A stretch of DNA of 64,000 bases from Metabacillus litoralis (GTDB lineage: Bacteria > Bacillota > Bacilli > Bacillales > Bacillaceae): contig NZ_VOQF01000012.1 in NCBI RefSeq assembly GCF_007994985.1, forward strand, positions 104,775 to 168,774, in the 5' to 3' direction. Positions 27,854 through 36,768 of the stretch are shown here, piece by piece. A model generated the notes under the pieces. The model saw only the letters and a program-made list of their open reading frames with translations. It searched no databases and was not told the DNA's origin. The position numbers and the translations under genes are program-made. How positions within the stretch are numbered: position 1 is the stretch's first letter; each line of letters opens with the position of its first letter.

Positions 27854-28834
27854 TCACTCAATTCCAGCAGTCTCAAAGAATGACTTCAGCATTTGTTGAT
27901 ACTTCATTTCATCCACTGTGTATGCTTCTGTATGACCTGCTCCTGGGACAATCCAGAGATCTTTTTCACTTTTTGCAGCTGCATAAAGTTCGTTTGCCAT
28001 TGCTGTAGGAACAAGATCATCTTGATCACCATGAATAAGTAACAATGGTAAATCATTTTTCTTTACTTGCTCTAAAGCAGAGGCCTCTGTAAACGTGTAA
28101 CCTGCTCGGACCTTTGTCACCACACTTGTTATCTCCATAAGAGGAAATGCCGGTAAATTATACAGATATTTTAACTGATGAGATAGCTCTTCTTTAACAG
28201 ATGTATAACCACTGTCAGCAATTACTCCCTTTACTTCTTGAGGAAGATCTTCACCACTTGTCATGAGAACTGTTGCTGCTCCCATTGAAAATCCATGAAG
28301 GAGAATTTGACTCTTACCTTTTTCATTTATTAAGAGCTTAATCCACTGCTCATAATCTTTACGATCATGCCAGCCATAGCCAATGTAATCCCCTTCACTT
28401 TCACCATGTCCTCTTGCGTCCGGCTTTAGTATGTCAAATCCCTGCTCATAATAAAACATTGTCACACCAGGCATTTGCTCACTATTCCCTTTATATCCAT
28501 GAGCAAGAATAACTGCTTTACCGTTTGGCTTTTCATTAGCTAAATAGTCAGCTTTAAGACTTAAGCCATCTCCTGATTCCATTTCAATCGTTTCAAAGGT
28601 TTGTTTTTCCGTCCATTCCATTATTTCTGCCAATCTTTCCTGCTGTTGCTGCTCTTCTTCAACAGTAGTACTTACAGTCTCAGCTCTATCCTCACTGCCA
28701 CCATGTAGTTGAATAGATTCCTGAGAACGATTTACTGCAACATTATAAAAATAATTACCTGCTCCAACAAGGAAAATCAAAACAAGCAATGTTAAACCAG
28801 ACACAACCCAAATGATTCTTTTTCTCTTTTTCAT
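27854..28834 (-). CDS. Membrane-anchored alpha/beta hydrolase
   Basis: This 326-residue protein has an N-terminal basic stretch and membrane anchor (about 5-28) followed by an outward-facing alpha/beta-hydrolase domain. The oxyanion region is VILAHGYKGN, the nucleophile elbow GFSMGAAT, and the acid and base are probably Asp in LLIHGDQDDLVP and His in VPGAGHTEAY. The substrate is unknown; relatives are called cell-surface esterases or peptidases. Confidence 0.9.
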   Translation of the reverse strand: MKKRKRIIWVVSGLTLLVLIFLVGAGNYFYNVAVNRSQESIQLHGGSEDRAETVSTTVEEEQQQQERLAEIMEWTEKQTFETIEMESGDGLSLKADYLANEKPNGKAVILAHGYKGNSEQMPGVTMFYYEQGFDILKPDARGHGESEGDYIGYGWHDRKDYEQWIKLLINEKGKSQILLHGFSMGAATVLMTSGEDLPQEVKGVIADSGYTSVKEELSHQLKYLYNLPAFPLMEITSVVTKVRAGYTFTEASALEQVKKNDLPLLLIHGDQDDLVPTAMANELYAAAKSEKDLWIVPGAGHTEAYTVDEMKYQQMLKSFFETAGIE

Positions 28835-28922
28835 AACCTAGCCCCTTCTTCCCTATTTACCTCAAATCTTCTCTATAACTATTTTACTAGAAAATAAAAG
28901 GTTCTGTCACTTAGGAGATTAC

Positions 28923-28980
28923 TGGGGTCAGTCCCCCAGTCTTTTACCGCGATAAAGCACCGAGGGACTGACCCCCAAAA
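28923..28980. repeat. REP-like palindrome, GGGGTCAGTCCC family, copy 1
   Basis: TGGGGTCAGTCCC (28923-28935) and GGGACTGACCCC (28964-28975) are inverted arms around a loop of about 28 bases with a CTTTTACCGCG-type core. It lies between the divergent hydrolase and DUF421 genes. Confidence 0.75.
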
Positions 28981-28985
28981 AAACT

Positions 28986-29011
28986 GTTTAACCACTATCC
29001 AAATAAGGAAT
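28986..29011 (+). promoter_or_regulatory. Candidate sigma-B promoter of the DUF421 gene
   Basis: GTTTAA (28986-28991), 14 bases, then AGGAAT (29006-29011), compared with the sigma-B pattern GTTTAA-N12-15-GGGTAT. It lies 38 bp before the start codon. Confidence 0.4.
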
Positions 29012-29049
29012 GATGAAAGTAAAGCTTATTCACAAGGGGGAAAGCGAGG

Positions 29050-29556
29050 ATGTTTTTAAGTAGTTTTGCTGATCTTTGGAGAATCATAGTCGTTGGTTTT
29101 TTTGCCTATCTGTCTCTTATTCTTGTTTTACGGATTGCAGGTAAAAGAACACTATCGAAAATGAATGCCTTTGATCTTGTGGTTACGGTCGCACTTGGCT
29201 CTATTCTAGCTACAACACTTTTAAATAAGAACGTTTCATTATTTGATGGCATTACCGCATTTGCTACCCTATCCTTTTTTCAGTTTATTGTCGCCTGGTT
29301 TTCAACTAGGTCAAAAACGTTTAGCAAATTTATTAAATCACAGCCACAGCTCTTATATTTCAAGGATGAATATCTAAAGCAACCAATGAATAAAGAAAGA
29401 ATTACAGAAAATGAGATACTTCAAGCTACCCGTTCTCAAGGTATTTCATCAATCAAAGCTGTTAAGGCAGTTGTACTTGAATCAGATGGTAGCTTGTCTG
29501 TTCTTAAGAAAACACAAGAAGAAACTGAGCAAGCACTGAAAAATGTTCGTAAGTAG
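29050..29556 (+). CDS. DUF421 (YetF-like) membrane protein
   Basis: This 168-residue protein has three N-terminal hydrophobic segments, including RIAGKRTLSKMNAFDLVVTVALGSILATTLL, the highly conserved YetF/DUF421 block. A cytoplasmic alpha/beta part follows (QPQLLYFKDEYLKQPMNKERITENEILQATRSQGISSIKAVKAVVLESDGSLSVL). Some paralogues are linked to stress or sporulation. The start follows AAGGGGGAAAGCGAGG. Confidence 0.9.
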   Translation: MFLSSFADLWRIIVVGFFAYLSLILVLRIAGKRTLSKMNAFDLVVTVALGSILATTLLNKNVSLFDGITAFATLSFFQFIVAWFSTRSKTFSKFIKSQPQLLYFKDEYLKQPMNKERITENEILQATRSQGISSIKAVKAVVLESDGSLSVLKKTQEETEQALKNVRK

Positions 29557-29566
29557 TACTTACGAC

Positions 29567-29621
29567 AAAAATGGGGTCAGTCCCTCAGCACAGTAAAGCG
29601 CAAAGGGACTGACCCCATTTT
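29567..29621. terminator. REP-like palindrome, GGGGTCAGTCCC family, copy 2, acting as bidirectional terminator
   Basis: AAAATGGGGTCAGTCCC and GGGACTGACCCCATTTT pair perfectly around about 20 bases that contain AGTAAAGCGC. The arms are the same words as the element at 28923, and the site separates two convergent genes. Confidence 0.75.
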
Positions 29622-29628
29622 AAACACA

Positions 29629-30588
29629 CTAACTACTACAACCCCCACCACAACTAGAACAACTAGAGCCACCGGAGTCTCCTCCTGAGTCAGATGAACC
29701 ACTACAGGAATAGCCTGAGCATGAAGCGCCTCCTCCATAATGGTGATCCTTATTGTATTCTGTTGGTAGAACTTCACTTATGTGTTCCTGATAATGATCT
29801 TCTTCATAAATTGAATAAAAAACAGCTGCACCAAGTGCCATATTGAAAATTTGCATATCAGAAGTTGTGTTAGAGATTGCAGGCTTATCTTGATCAAGCT
29901 TCATTCGATCAGCTTGTGTTATTTCATTTTTCATTTTAACAATCAATTGACGTTTAACATCAACCCAGCTATCTCCTTTTCGGAAATATTTAATAAGTAA
30001 TTCATCTTCTGATAGCCTCTTAAAATCATCTAGAATTTCCCGCTTAATCGGATGTTGGAGAAACCTTCCCCAGATTGCTTTACTGTTTGGTGTTAATTCA
30101 AATAAGCTCAAATATACCCAATCAAAGAATGCCCTTTCTCCTGGTATTGGTGTACTTTCCATATTTGGCATGTGATGAAGTGTTTCTTTGTAAAACCCCT
30201 TTGAAAATGTCTCATATTCTCTTGTGAACATGAGCATTTCGTGCCAAATCACATCAACTCGATCACTAAACATTGGTACAGATTTAAGTAAGCTATTCAT
30301 AAAGAAATATCGCTTCAATTCAAAAAATACCCAATCAACCTCATGCTCTGGCCATTTAGAGTGTTCTAACAGCACGCGATTTTTTACATTTTCTTCATAA
30401 GATTTTGATAAAGCTTTATCAAGGTCCTGAACAATAGGTACGCCACCTTCTATTTGCACACCCAATTGCTCTGGAATAGGATCATTTCTTAAATTTCTTT
30501 TTCTTATCCCACTAGGTTTCACCAATACTTTTGCTATAAAAATCATAATAATTGTAAAAATTGCAATAACAATTATGAATTCACCCAT
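29629..30588 (-). CDS. Membrane-anchored protein with GRDP-like motif and Cys/Ser/Gly-rich tail
   Basis: A 319-residue protein of unknown function. An N-terminal hydrophobic segment (about 3-24) is followed by a helical domain with DVIWHEMLMFTREYETFSKGFYKETLHHMP (about 107-137). This D-x-x-WH-x5-6-Y-x-x-F-HH pattern resembles the glycine-rich-domain-protein (DUF1399) family. The last 35 residues are almost only Gly, Ser and Cys with five cysteines (SCSGYSCSG to CSSCGGGCSS). Such tails also occur in bacterial TIGR04222-type membrane proteins. Possible roles are metal binding, lipidation or surface cross-linking, none shown. Confidence 0.6.
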   Translation of the reverse strand: MGEFIIVIAIFTIIMIFIAKVLVKPSGIRKRNLRNDPIPEQLGVQIEGGVPIVQDLDKALSKSYEENVKNRVLLEHSKWPEHEVDWVFFELKRYFFMNSLLKSVPMFSDRVDVIWHEMLMFTREYETFSKGFYKETLHHMPNMESTPIPGERAFFDWVYLSLFELTPNSKAIWGRFLQHPIKREILDDFKRLSEDELLIKYFRKGDSWVDVKRQLIVKMKNEITQADRMKLDQDKPAISNTTSDMQIFNMALGAAVFYSIYEEDHYQEHISEVLPTEYNKDHHYGGGASCSGYSCSGSSDSGGDSGGSSCSSCGGGCSS

Positions 30589-31147
30589 TATATTTCCTCC
30601 CTTTTCACTAGTAGAAAATTAGATTACTCTCACCTATTTTTAAATTGACTATCACATAATTAACCTATGAAATAACTTAGCATGTTTATGTAAAAGAAAT
30701 ATCTTTATATTAGCGCCATCCTCACTAACAATAGATTTCACCTAAAAGTAAAGAGATAACGGACCACAACGTAATACCGAAGCCGATTAATATGCACCAG
30801 TAAAATAAGGAACGTCTGGACTATTGATGTATGCAAACATAATCGTAGCAGTTTTATGGTTTGTTGCATATAAAAATTTCCAATTGCGATATGAAACTCA
30901 CATGATTTCACACTCACATCCCTGTATAAAAAACTTTGCATACCCTATGTTGACTATTCAATCTCTTGAAGATGAACACGTACAAAGAAATTTTTCTGAC
31001 CAAGTATATTCCATTTTCCATAGACATCTTTATGGATAGGAGTTTCCAGTAGATATTCTATCTTTAATACCTAGATGAATAGTTCACAATATCTATGACA
31101 ATTATCATATGAGCATAGATACGGTTCTTTTTTACCGTTTTTCTGCG
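30589..31147. other. Gene-poor gap before phoX
   Basis: About 560 bp between divergent genes. Short open frames on both strands lack ribosome sites and family resemblance. It holds the upstream region of the Cys-tailed protein gene; I see no repeat or RNA element. Confidence 0.4.
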
Positions 31148-31208
31148 TTCATCAAATATTTACTTTATTTTCACATTCCGTTTACGTAAGCCTGTTAGCT
31201 TGTATATA
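31148..31208 (+). promoter_or_regulatory. PhoP-box promoter of phoX-tatA-tatC
   Basis: Four direct repeats sit exactly 11 bp apart: TTCATC (31148), TTTACT (31159), TTCACA (31170) and TTTACG (31181). They fit the Bacillus Pho box TT(A/C/T)ACA with five-base spacers. A TATATA -10-like word at 31203 follows 16 bases after the last repeat. Confidence 0.75.
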
Positions 31209-31258
31209 GATAGACAACACCAATGAACTGACTCAAAAATTATGGGGAGGGAATATCA

Positions 31259-32692
31259 ATGACCGAAAACAAAGAGTTTAAAAGTATGAACCGTCGTGAT
31301 TTTCTAAAAGTTGGAGGAATGAGTACAGTTGCATTATCTTTAGGAACTACTGGGTTACTATCCGTAGGGAATGCTACAACAAGTCAAGCTAAAGGAAATC
31401 CTACATCTGGATTTCGTGGTTATGGAGATTTAGTTCCGGATCCAAATGGAATTCTCGATTTACCTAGAGGGTTTCATTACAAAATTATTTCCAGACAAGG
31501 CGAACTGATGACAGATGGAACCCCAATTCCTGGAGCATTTGATGGGATGGCTGCATTTGAAGGACCAAACAATACAACTATTCTTGTTCGTAACCATGAA
31601 TTAAAGACAGGCCCAGCATTTGGAAAGAACCCTTATGATGCAAATGCTCAAGGTGGTACATCGGCTCTAGTTGTAGGTCCTAATCGTGAAGTAGTCAAAG
31701 AATATGTTACCTCTTCAGGTACAATCCGAAATTGTGCTGGTGGAGCGACTCCTTGGGGTACGTGGTTAACTTGTGAAGAAACACGTGATAACACACACGG
31801 CTATGTGTTTGAAGTAGACCCACAGCAACCGGAAAATGACTTGTCCAAAACTCCAATCAAGGAAATGGGACGCTTTTCTCACGAAGCTTGTGCGATCGAC
31901 CCTTCAACAGGATATGTATATTTAACCGAGGATGCAAGCCCAAGTTACCTTTACCGTTTTATTCCTAATGACTTGAGCCAAAAAACAGGTTCGTTACAAA
32001 AGGGCGGGACGCTATATGCAGCAGCAATTGAAGCTGTAACTGATCCATCAGCAAGCACATTTAAAACAGGACAAACATTTAAACTAGTTTGGAAGAAAGT
32101 AGATCCTCATTTATGTCGCGAGGACGCTAAGGCACAAAACTGTATTGAATTCAGTAGACTTGAGGGTGCGTTCTTCCAAGAGGGTGTTTTCTGGTTTGAT
32201 GACACCTCTGCCGGTGATAAAAAACTTGGACGCGTTTATCGTTATGTGCCTCATACTAATACATTGGAGCTTTTCTATGAAGGAAACGATGCTCAGAATA
32301 TGGAATACCCAGATAATATCTGCTGTACTCCATGGGGTGACCTTTGGTTTGTTGAAGATGGAAGAGGACAAGATCGCATCATGGGAATTACTCCAGAAGG
32401 CAAGGTTTATCCTTTTGCTGCAAACCGTTTAAATGATAGTGAATTTGCTGGTCCAATCTTCTCACCAGATGGAAATACGCTATTTGTCAATATTCAAAGT
32501 CCAGGTATGACCTTTGCGATATGGGGACCATTCCCACGCAGAAACTCTGCCCGCGCTAGGGAAATGTCTTATTCTGCCCCTGCGAATCTTGCACCGAAAC
32601 TTTCGGAAAAAACTGCTAAGGCTGCCGAGGCACAAGGTATGTCTGTTCTAGAGGCAGCAGCATTTGAGCGCCACGGAATAAAATTAAATTAA
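31259..32692 (+). CDS. phoX: PhoX-family (DUF839) alkaline phosphatase, Tat substrate
   Basis: This 477-residue secreted protein has a twin-arginine signal, NRRDFLKVGGMSTVALSLGTTG (about 10-31), and ends in the PhoX/DUF839 beta-propeller. Conserved acidic and His pieces include LVRNHELKTG, TCEETRDN, GRFSHEACAIDP, LTEDASPSYLYRF and PDNICCTPWGDLWFVED. PhoX enzymes are Ca2+/Fe-dependent phosphomonoesterases folded in the cytoplasm and exported by Tat. It is followed 20 bp later by tatA and then tatC, forming a dedicated export unit analogous to B. subtilis phoD-tatAd-tatCd but with a different phosphatase family. GGGGAGGG precedes the ATG. Confidence 0.9.
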   Translation: MTENKEFKSMNRRDFLKVGGMSTVALSLGTTGLLSVGNATTSQAKGNPTSGFRGYGDLVPDPNGILDLPRGFHYKIISRQGELMTDGTPIPGAFDGMAAFEGPNNTTILVRNHELKTGPAFGKNPYDANAQGGTSALVVGPNREVVKEYVTSSGTIRNCAGGATPWGTWLTCEETRDNTHGYVFEVDPQQPENDLSKTPIKEMGRFSHEACAIDPSTGYVYLTEDASPSYLYRFIPNDLSQKTGSLQKGGTLYAAAIEAVTDPSASTFKTGQTFKLVWKKVDPHLCREDAKAQNCIEFSRLEGAFFQEGVFWFDDTSAGDKKLGRVYRYVPHTNTLELFYEGNDAQNMEYPDNICCTPWGDLWFVEDGRGQDRIMGITPEGKVYPFAANRLNDSEFAGPIFSPDGNTLFVNIQSPGMTFAIWGPFPRRNSARAREMSYSAPANLAPKLSEKTAKAAEAQGMSVLEAAAFERHGIKLN

Positions 32693-32712
32693 TGTTCATT
32701 GGAGGAAGATAA

Positions 32713-32943
32713 ATGCTACAAAATATTGGAATTCCCGGCTTAATTCTTATTTTAGTCATTGCGCTAATTATTTTCGGCCCTTCAAAACTCCCTGAGATTG
32801 GACGGGCCTTCGGTTCAACTCTTAAAGAATTTAAAAAAGCCACAAATGATCTAGTTAACGGTGATAATAAGGAAAATGATAAAACAGATGAAAATTCAAA
32901 GATACAAGCTGTTGAGCGACCTACTAGTAAAACAGGTAGTTAA
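32713..32943 (+). CDS. tatA: Twin-arginine translocase subunit TatA
   Basis: This 76-residue protein has one N-terminal membrane helix, the [23 protein letters not shown] hinge and amphipathic helix, and an acidic/basic tail. TatA oligomers form the Tat pore. It lies 20 bp after phoX behind GGAGGAAG, so it probably serves PhoX export. Confidence 0.96.
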   Translation: MLQNIGIPGLILILVIALIIFGPSKLPEIGRAFGSTLKEFKKATNDLVNGDNKENDKTDENSKIQAVERPTSKTGS

Positions 32944-32951
32944 TTAAATAT

Positions 32952-32987
32952 AAGAAATAAGCAGGTCAAAAGCCTGCTTATTTCTTT
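32952..32987 (+). terminator. Intra-operon hairpin between tatA and tatC
   Basis: AAGAAATAAGCAGG and CCTGCTTATTTCTT form a perfect 14 bp stem with a seven-base loop ending in a T-rich arm. Partial termination here would lower tatC relative to phoX and tatA. Confidence 0.7.
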
Positions 32988-33031
32988 AACATTTAGAAAA
33001 ATCAAGAGCTTTTTGAAAGGAGTTGTTTAAC

Positions 33032-33763
33032 GTGGATTTAACTGAAAAGAATGTTATTGATCATTTAAGCGAGTTAAGAAAAAGAGTAATCATTACTTTG
33101 GCTTCCTTTCTCCTGTTTCTTATTATTTCTTTCCTTTTTGTTCAAGATATACATCATTTCTTAGTTAAAGATCTAAATGATAAGTTAGCTGTGTTAGGTC
33201 CTGGTGATATTCTTTGGGTTTACATGGCTATTGCGGGAATTAGTGCCATTACATTTACCATTCCTATTGCTGCCTTACAAACTTGGCTTTTTGTTAAACC
33301 TGGTCTAAGAAAAGAAGAGCAAAAAGTGACATTAGCGTTTATTCCCGGAATTTTCATTTTATTCATTTCAGGAATATCATTCGGCTATTTTATGCTATTC
33401 CCAATAGTTTTATCCTTTCTCCAAACACTTGCAGGTGAACAGTTTGAAACATTTTTCACCGTGGATAAATACTTTAGATTCATGATTAATCTTACATTAC
33501 CCTTTGGCTTTTTATTTGAGATGCCTGCTATCATCATGTTTTTGACAAGGCTCGGGATCATTAATCCACAGAGGCTTGCAAAATCAAGAAAAATCTCTTA
33601 TTTTCTCTTAATCGTTATATCTGTACTAATTACTCCTCCAGATTTCATATCTGATATTCTGGTTATCGTACCGTTAGTTTTACTATATGAAATTAGTATC
33701 ACATTATCAAAAGTAGTTTATCGAAAAAAACTCACTCTAGAATCACGTCATGCCGTTCAGTAA
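33032..33763 (+). CDS. tatC: Twin-arginine translocase subunit TatC
   Basis: This 243-residue membrane protein has six segments and closely follows B. subtilis TatCd in length and sequence style: DHLSELRKRVIITLASF, then FGYFMLFPIVLSFLQ, NLTLPFGFLFEMPAIIMFLTRLGI and LITPPDFISD. TatC recognises the twin-arginine signal peptide. GTG 33032 follows GAAAGGAG at nine bases; a TTG nine bases upstream sits too close to that site. Confidence 0.96.
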   Translation: MDLTEKNVIDHLSELRKRVIITLASFLLFLIISFLFVQDIHHFLVKDLNDKLAVLGPGDILWVYMAIAGISAITFTIPIAALQTWLFVKPGLRKEEQKVTLAFIPGIFILFISGISFGYFMLFPIVLSFLQTLAGEQFETFFTVDKYFRFMINLTLPFGFLFEMPAIIMFLTRLGIINPQRLAKSRKISYFLLIVISVLITPPDFISDILVIVPLVLLYEISITLSKVVYRKKLTLESRHAVQ

Positions 33764-34103
33764 TGATAGAGATACATATAAAAAAGTGCAAGCGCCTTGG
33801 TCATCACCGTACAAACTAGAGTAGCATCGACTAAGGTAGAGGAAACACGGTAAGCAAGCGAACAGATGTTAATTTAACGTAGGGAGAAGATCTGAGGTTA
33901 AGCTATAGGCAAATGACCTTTTTCCAAAAAGTTATACTGCTGGAGCTAGACATTAAAAAGTGGGAAAACTTTTATACTTTCTGAACTTATTAAAAAACAA
34001 CCGAGAGATGTTATTCCTCTGTTCATAACATTTACCTCAACAACTCCATTATTTTTATATTTTTCCATTTAATCATGTATAGACAATTTAATAAAAAATA
34101 AAA
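33764..34103. repeat. Gap with degenerate Bacillaceae interspersed element
   Basis: From about 33787 (GTGCAAGCGCCTTGGTC) to about 33960 (GCTGGAGCTAGACATT) the sequence has the end words of an interspersed intergenic repeat I recognise from many Bacillaceae (AAGCGCC...GGAGCTAGAC). The interior is purine-rich and shows no gene. The remainder is AT-rich and unremarkable. Confidence 0.45.
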
Positions 34104-34144
34104 AAATCACCTTTGGCAGCAAATTATCTGCCAAGGGTGATTTT
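34104..34144 (-). terminator. Terminator of the general stress gene
   Basis: AAAATCACCTTTGGCAG and CTGCCAAGGGTGATTTT pair, with a following T-rich tract on the minus strand. Confidence 0.85.
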
Positions 34145-34167
34145 ATATTAACTGTCTCTACTTCTTA

Positions 34168-34728
34168 TTATCTATCTCCACGAACATTTTCAGGGTACGT
34201 ATGAGTATTTAATGCATTGTTGTAAGTAAATTTCTCATAAACTCGGTCTTCACGTTCTTCATCGGCTTCAACCAATACTACAATATGTCCTTGGTTTAAG
34301 TGATCTTCATACTCTTTTGCATGTTCTTCCGGAATTCCTGCTCCAGTAAGTGCACCTACTATACCGCCACTGCCGGCACCAATTGCAATTCCACTTAATG
34401 TTGTTGCTAAAGGACCTGCTGCTGCTAATACGCCAATTCCCGGAATAGCTAATAACCCTACCTCAGCAATTAGTCCTGTTATACCACCGAGCACTCCACC
34501 TGTTCCGGCACCAATACCAAAGCCTTTTCCTGCATTCTTACCACGACCACTGCTTGTCTCTGTTACATTATTGTTCGTTTCTTGTTGAATACTTTCAACA
34601 TCATCACTATCTTTTGCAAAGATAGAAATATCATCCTTCTCGTATCCCAAATCATGAAGGGCTTTAATTCCATGAACCGCTTCATCTTGGTTTCTAAATA
34701 CTCCACCAATAATTGTTGTTCTCATCAA
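34168..34728 (-). CDS. General stress protein, GSP17M/YflT-like domain
   Basis: This 186-residue protein has an N-terminal YflT-type domain (VFRNQDEAVHGIKALHDLGYEKDDISIFAKD, about 9-40), a long glycine-rich hydrophobic middle (GKGFGIGAGTGGVLGGITGLIAEVGLLAIPGIGVLAAAGP), and a C-terminal acidic part. Members are induced by heat, salt and ethanol via sigma-B; the molecular role is unknown. A sigma-B-like promoter lies upstream and AGGAGGG precedes the ATG. Confidence 0.88.
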   Translation of the reverse strand: MMRTTIIGGVFRNQDEAVHGIKALHDLGYEKDDISIFAKDSDDVESIQQETNNNVTETSSGRGKNAGKGFGIGAGTGGVLGGITGLIAEVGLLAIPGIGVLAAAGPLATTLSGIAIGAGSGGIVGALTGAGIPEEHAKEYEDHLNQGHIVVLVEADEEREDRVYEKFTYNNALNTHTYPENVRGDR

Positions 34729-34761
34729 GATCCCTCCTATTATTTGTGTACATTAGGGTTG

Positions 34762-34786
34762 TTTCCCTTTGTGAAAAATAGTAAAC
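34762..34786 (-). promoter_or_regulatory. Sigma-B promoter of the general stress gene
   Basis: On the minus strand GTTTAC (34781-34786), 13 bases, then GGGAAA (34762-34767). This fits GTTTAA-N12-14-GGGWAW with one mismatch in the -35. Confidence 0.65.
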
Positions 34787-34815
34787 ATTCAAGAATTTAT
34801 TTCATTTTGATCATA

Positions 34816-34846
34816 TTAAAAAGACCTGGATAAAGTACATCCAGGC
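34816..34846 (-). terminator. Terminator of the Cache chemoreceptor gene
   Basis: CCTGGAT and ATCCAGG on the minus strand, followed by TCTTTTTAATA. Confidence 0.8.
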
Positions 34847-34854
34847 CAATCATA

Positions 34855-36639
34855 TTATTTAATAGTATTATCTTGTTCATTTTCTAACGAAAATTGCTCT
34901 GTAATCTTTTGTAATACTTCGCTTAACTCATTAAGATTTTCAGCAGATGTTGTGATTGTTCCAATTACACTTGTTTGTTCTTCAACAGAAGCAAGCACTT
35001 CTTCAGAAGATGCGGCTGTTTCCTCTGATACAGCTGCAATGCTTTGTACAGATTCTAAAATACTATTACTATGATCTGTTACGACAGATATTTCCGTATT
35101 TAGGGTGTTAACAGCTTCAATGATTTGATTCATCGAAAGAGATATCGAATTAAATTGTGTTTGAGTATCCTTAACAGCATGATCAAGTTTTGCTGTAATT
35201 TGAGTTGAGTTGGCCATCTCCATTACAGTAGCTTCAGTTTCTTGCTCAATATTATTGATCATCTGTTGAATTTCACTCGTTGCTTTATTTGTTTCTTCAG
35301 CCAATTTGCGAACCTCATCAGCAACAACTGCAAAGCCTTTTCCATATTCCCCTGCTCTAGCTGCTTCTATACTGGCATTCAAAGCCAATAAATTTGTTTG
35401 TTTTGAAATGGAATCAATAGATGTAACAATTTGAGAAATTTCTTGAATACTTCCATATAACTTTGTGATACCAATACTAATTTGATCTGATGCTGTCATT
35501 GATTCATTATTTGAATTTTGAAGGATCGTAACCTTTTGCTTTCCTAGTTCAATTGCTTTAGTAGAATCCCCAGTTAAAGTTGTCATTAACTGACTTTGTT
35601 GATTCATCTGTGAGATAGCATGACCAAGGTTCTCTGTCTTTTGATTTGTTGACTCAATATCAGCAGCCTGTGATACAGATCCTTTTGTAATTTCATTCAT
35701 CGCACGTCCAATTTCTTCACTTGTTGCATTTGTTTCTTCTGTTAATGCCGAAAGCTCTAAAGCTGATTGCGACATATTCATGCTAGTTGATTGCATCTCT
35801 GAAACGATTGACTTTAGTTGTTTTGACATTACATTGAATGCTCTTCCTAGCTGTCCAATCTCATCATCTGACTCAGGTAAGGTAGGTACATTTAAGTTTC
35901 CTTCAGAAATTAGTAGAGAAGAATCCGTAATTTTTTCCATTAGCTTAAGTTTTCCTCTACTCATTAAGTAAAACACTACTAGTCCGATAACCGTTATTAA
36001 TACTGATACTCCCAATATTAAATATAAAAGTGTTTTTAGTGATTCATAAAATTCATACTCATAAGCACCGACACCGATATTCCAGTCCCAGGGTTCATAA
36101 TAAGATGCATAAACAATTTTATTTCTCTCTTCTGTCTCACCAGGATTTTTCCACCCATATTCATAAAATCGATCTTCAACAGCAGTAGCTTTTGCAGCAG
36201 TTACTATGTCTTGTATAACAAACTTCCCTTTAGAATTTTGTAAATCTGTTTTATTATCACCTAACGGAAGCATAGGGTGAAGCTCAACAATTTGATTTGA
36301 GTCAAAGGCCATAATATAGCCCTCTTTTTTATATACAAACGAAGATTGTGAAAAATCATACTTAGTAGCTCCGTCCACAGTTACAGGAGGTCCAACTAAA
36401 ATAACACGTGCCTTTTCTTTCGCTTCTTCAATTGTAATCGTTCCTGCCTCTACTTGCTCATTTAGAACTTCTATAGTAGAAATGGCATTATGCACAATAT
36501 GCTGTAAATCCAACTTTCCACTACTAACTAATTCTTTTTTAGCAAAATTGTAGCTTAACAGACCAAGAGTGGTAGTAGCAATTAGTATTAAAGCCGTGAT
36601 ACCTAACAGTAATTTGGTCGAAATTTTGTTGAATTTCAT
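34855..36639 (-). CDS. Methyl-accepting chemotaxis protein with Cache sensor
   Basis: This 594-residue receptor has a membrane segment near 12-32 and a single-Cache type extracellular domain (about 35-200). Its end, [25 protein letters not shown], is typical of sCache_2 sensors that bind small organic acids. A second membrane segment (about 205-228), HAMP and a signalling domain follow, with tip [39 protein letters not shown] near-consensus sigma-D -10 lies upstream. Confidence 0.95.
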   Translation of the reverse strand: MKFNKISTKLLLGITALILIATTTLGLLSYNFAKKELVSSGKLDLQHIVHNAISTIEVLNEQVEAGTITIEEAKEKARVILVGPPVTVDGATKYDFSQSSFVYKKEGYIMAFDSNQIVELHPMLPLGDNKTDLQNSKGKFVIQDIVTAAKATAVEDRFYEYGWKNPGETEERNKIVYASYYEPWDWNIGVGAYEYEFYESLKTLLYLILGVSVLITVIGLVVFYLMSRGKLKLMEKITDSSLLISEGNLNVPTLPESDDEIGQLGRAFNVMSKQLKSIVSEMQSTSMNMSQSALELSALTEETNATSEEIGRAMNEITKGSVSQAADIESTNQKTENLGHAISQMNQQSQLMTTLTGDSTKAIELGKQKVTILQNSNNESMTASDQISIGITKLYGSIQEISQIVTSIDSISKQTNLLALNASIEAARAGEYGKGFAVVADEVRKLAEETNKATSEIQQMINNIEQETEATVMEMANSTQITAKLDHAVKDTQTQFNSISLSMNQIIEAVNTLNTEISVVTDHSNSILESVQSIAAVSEETAASSEEVLASVEEQTSVIGTITTSAENLNELSEVLQKITEQFSLENEQDNTIK

Positions 36640-36680
36640 AATTTGCGCTCCTTTTTTGTAAACGTTTTCCTATACTCTTT

Positions 36681-36705
36681 ATATCGTCAAGTTTTAATGT
36701 GTTAT
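36681..36705 (-). promoter_or_regulatory. Candidate sigma-D promoter of the Cache chemoreceptor
   Basis: GACGATAT (36681-36688) on the minus strand matches seven of eight bases of the sigma-D -10 GCCGATAT. Only a weak ATAA-like -35 is found about 13 bases further upstream. Confidence 0.45.
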
Positions 36706-36768
36706 GAAGTATTTTCTAAAAAAGAGTTTAAGAGAATTATTACCTATTAGGATGACAAATAGAGCTTA

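Noticed and set aside
30824..31039. 71-codon open frame before phoX
   Set aside because: No ribosome site, no family resemblance and unconvincing codon content.
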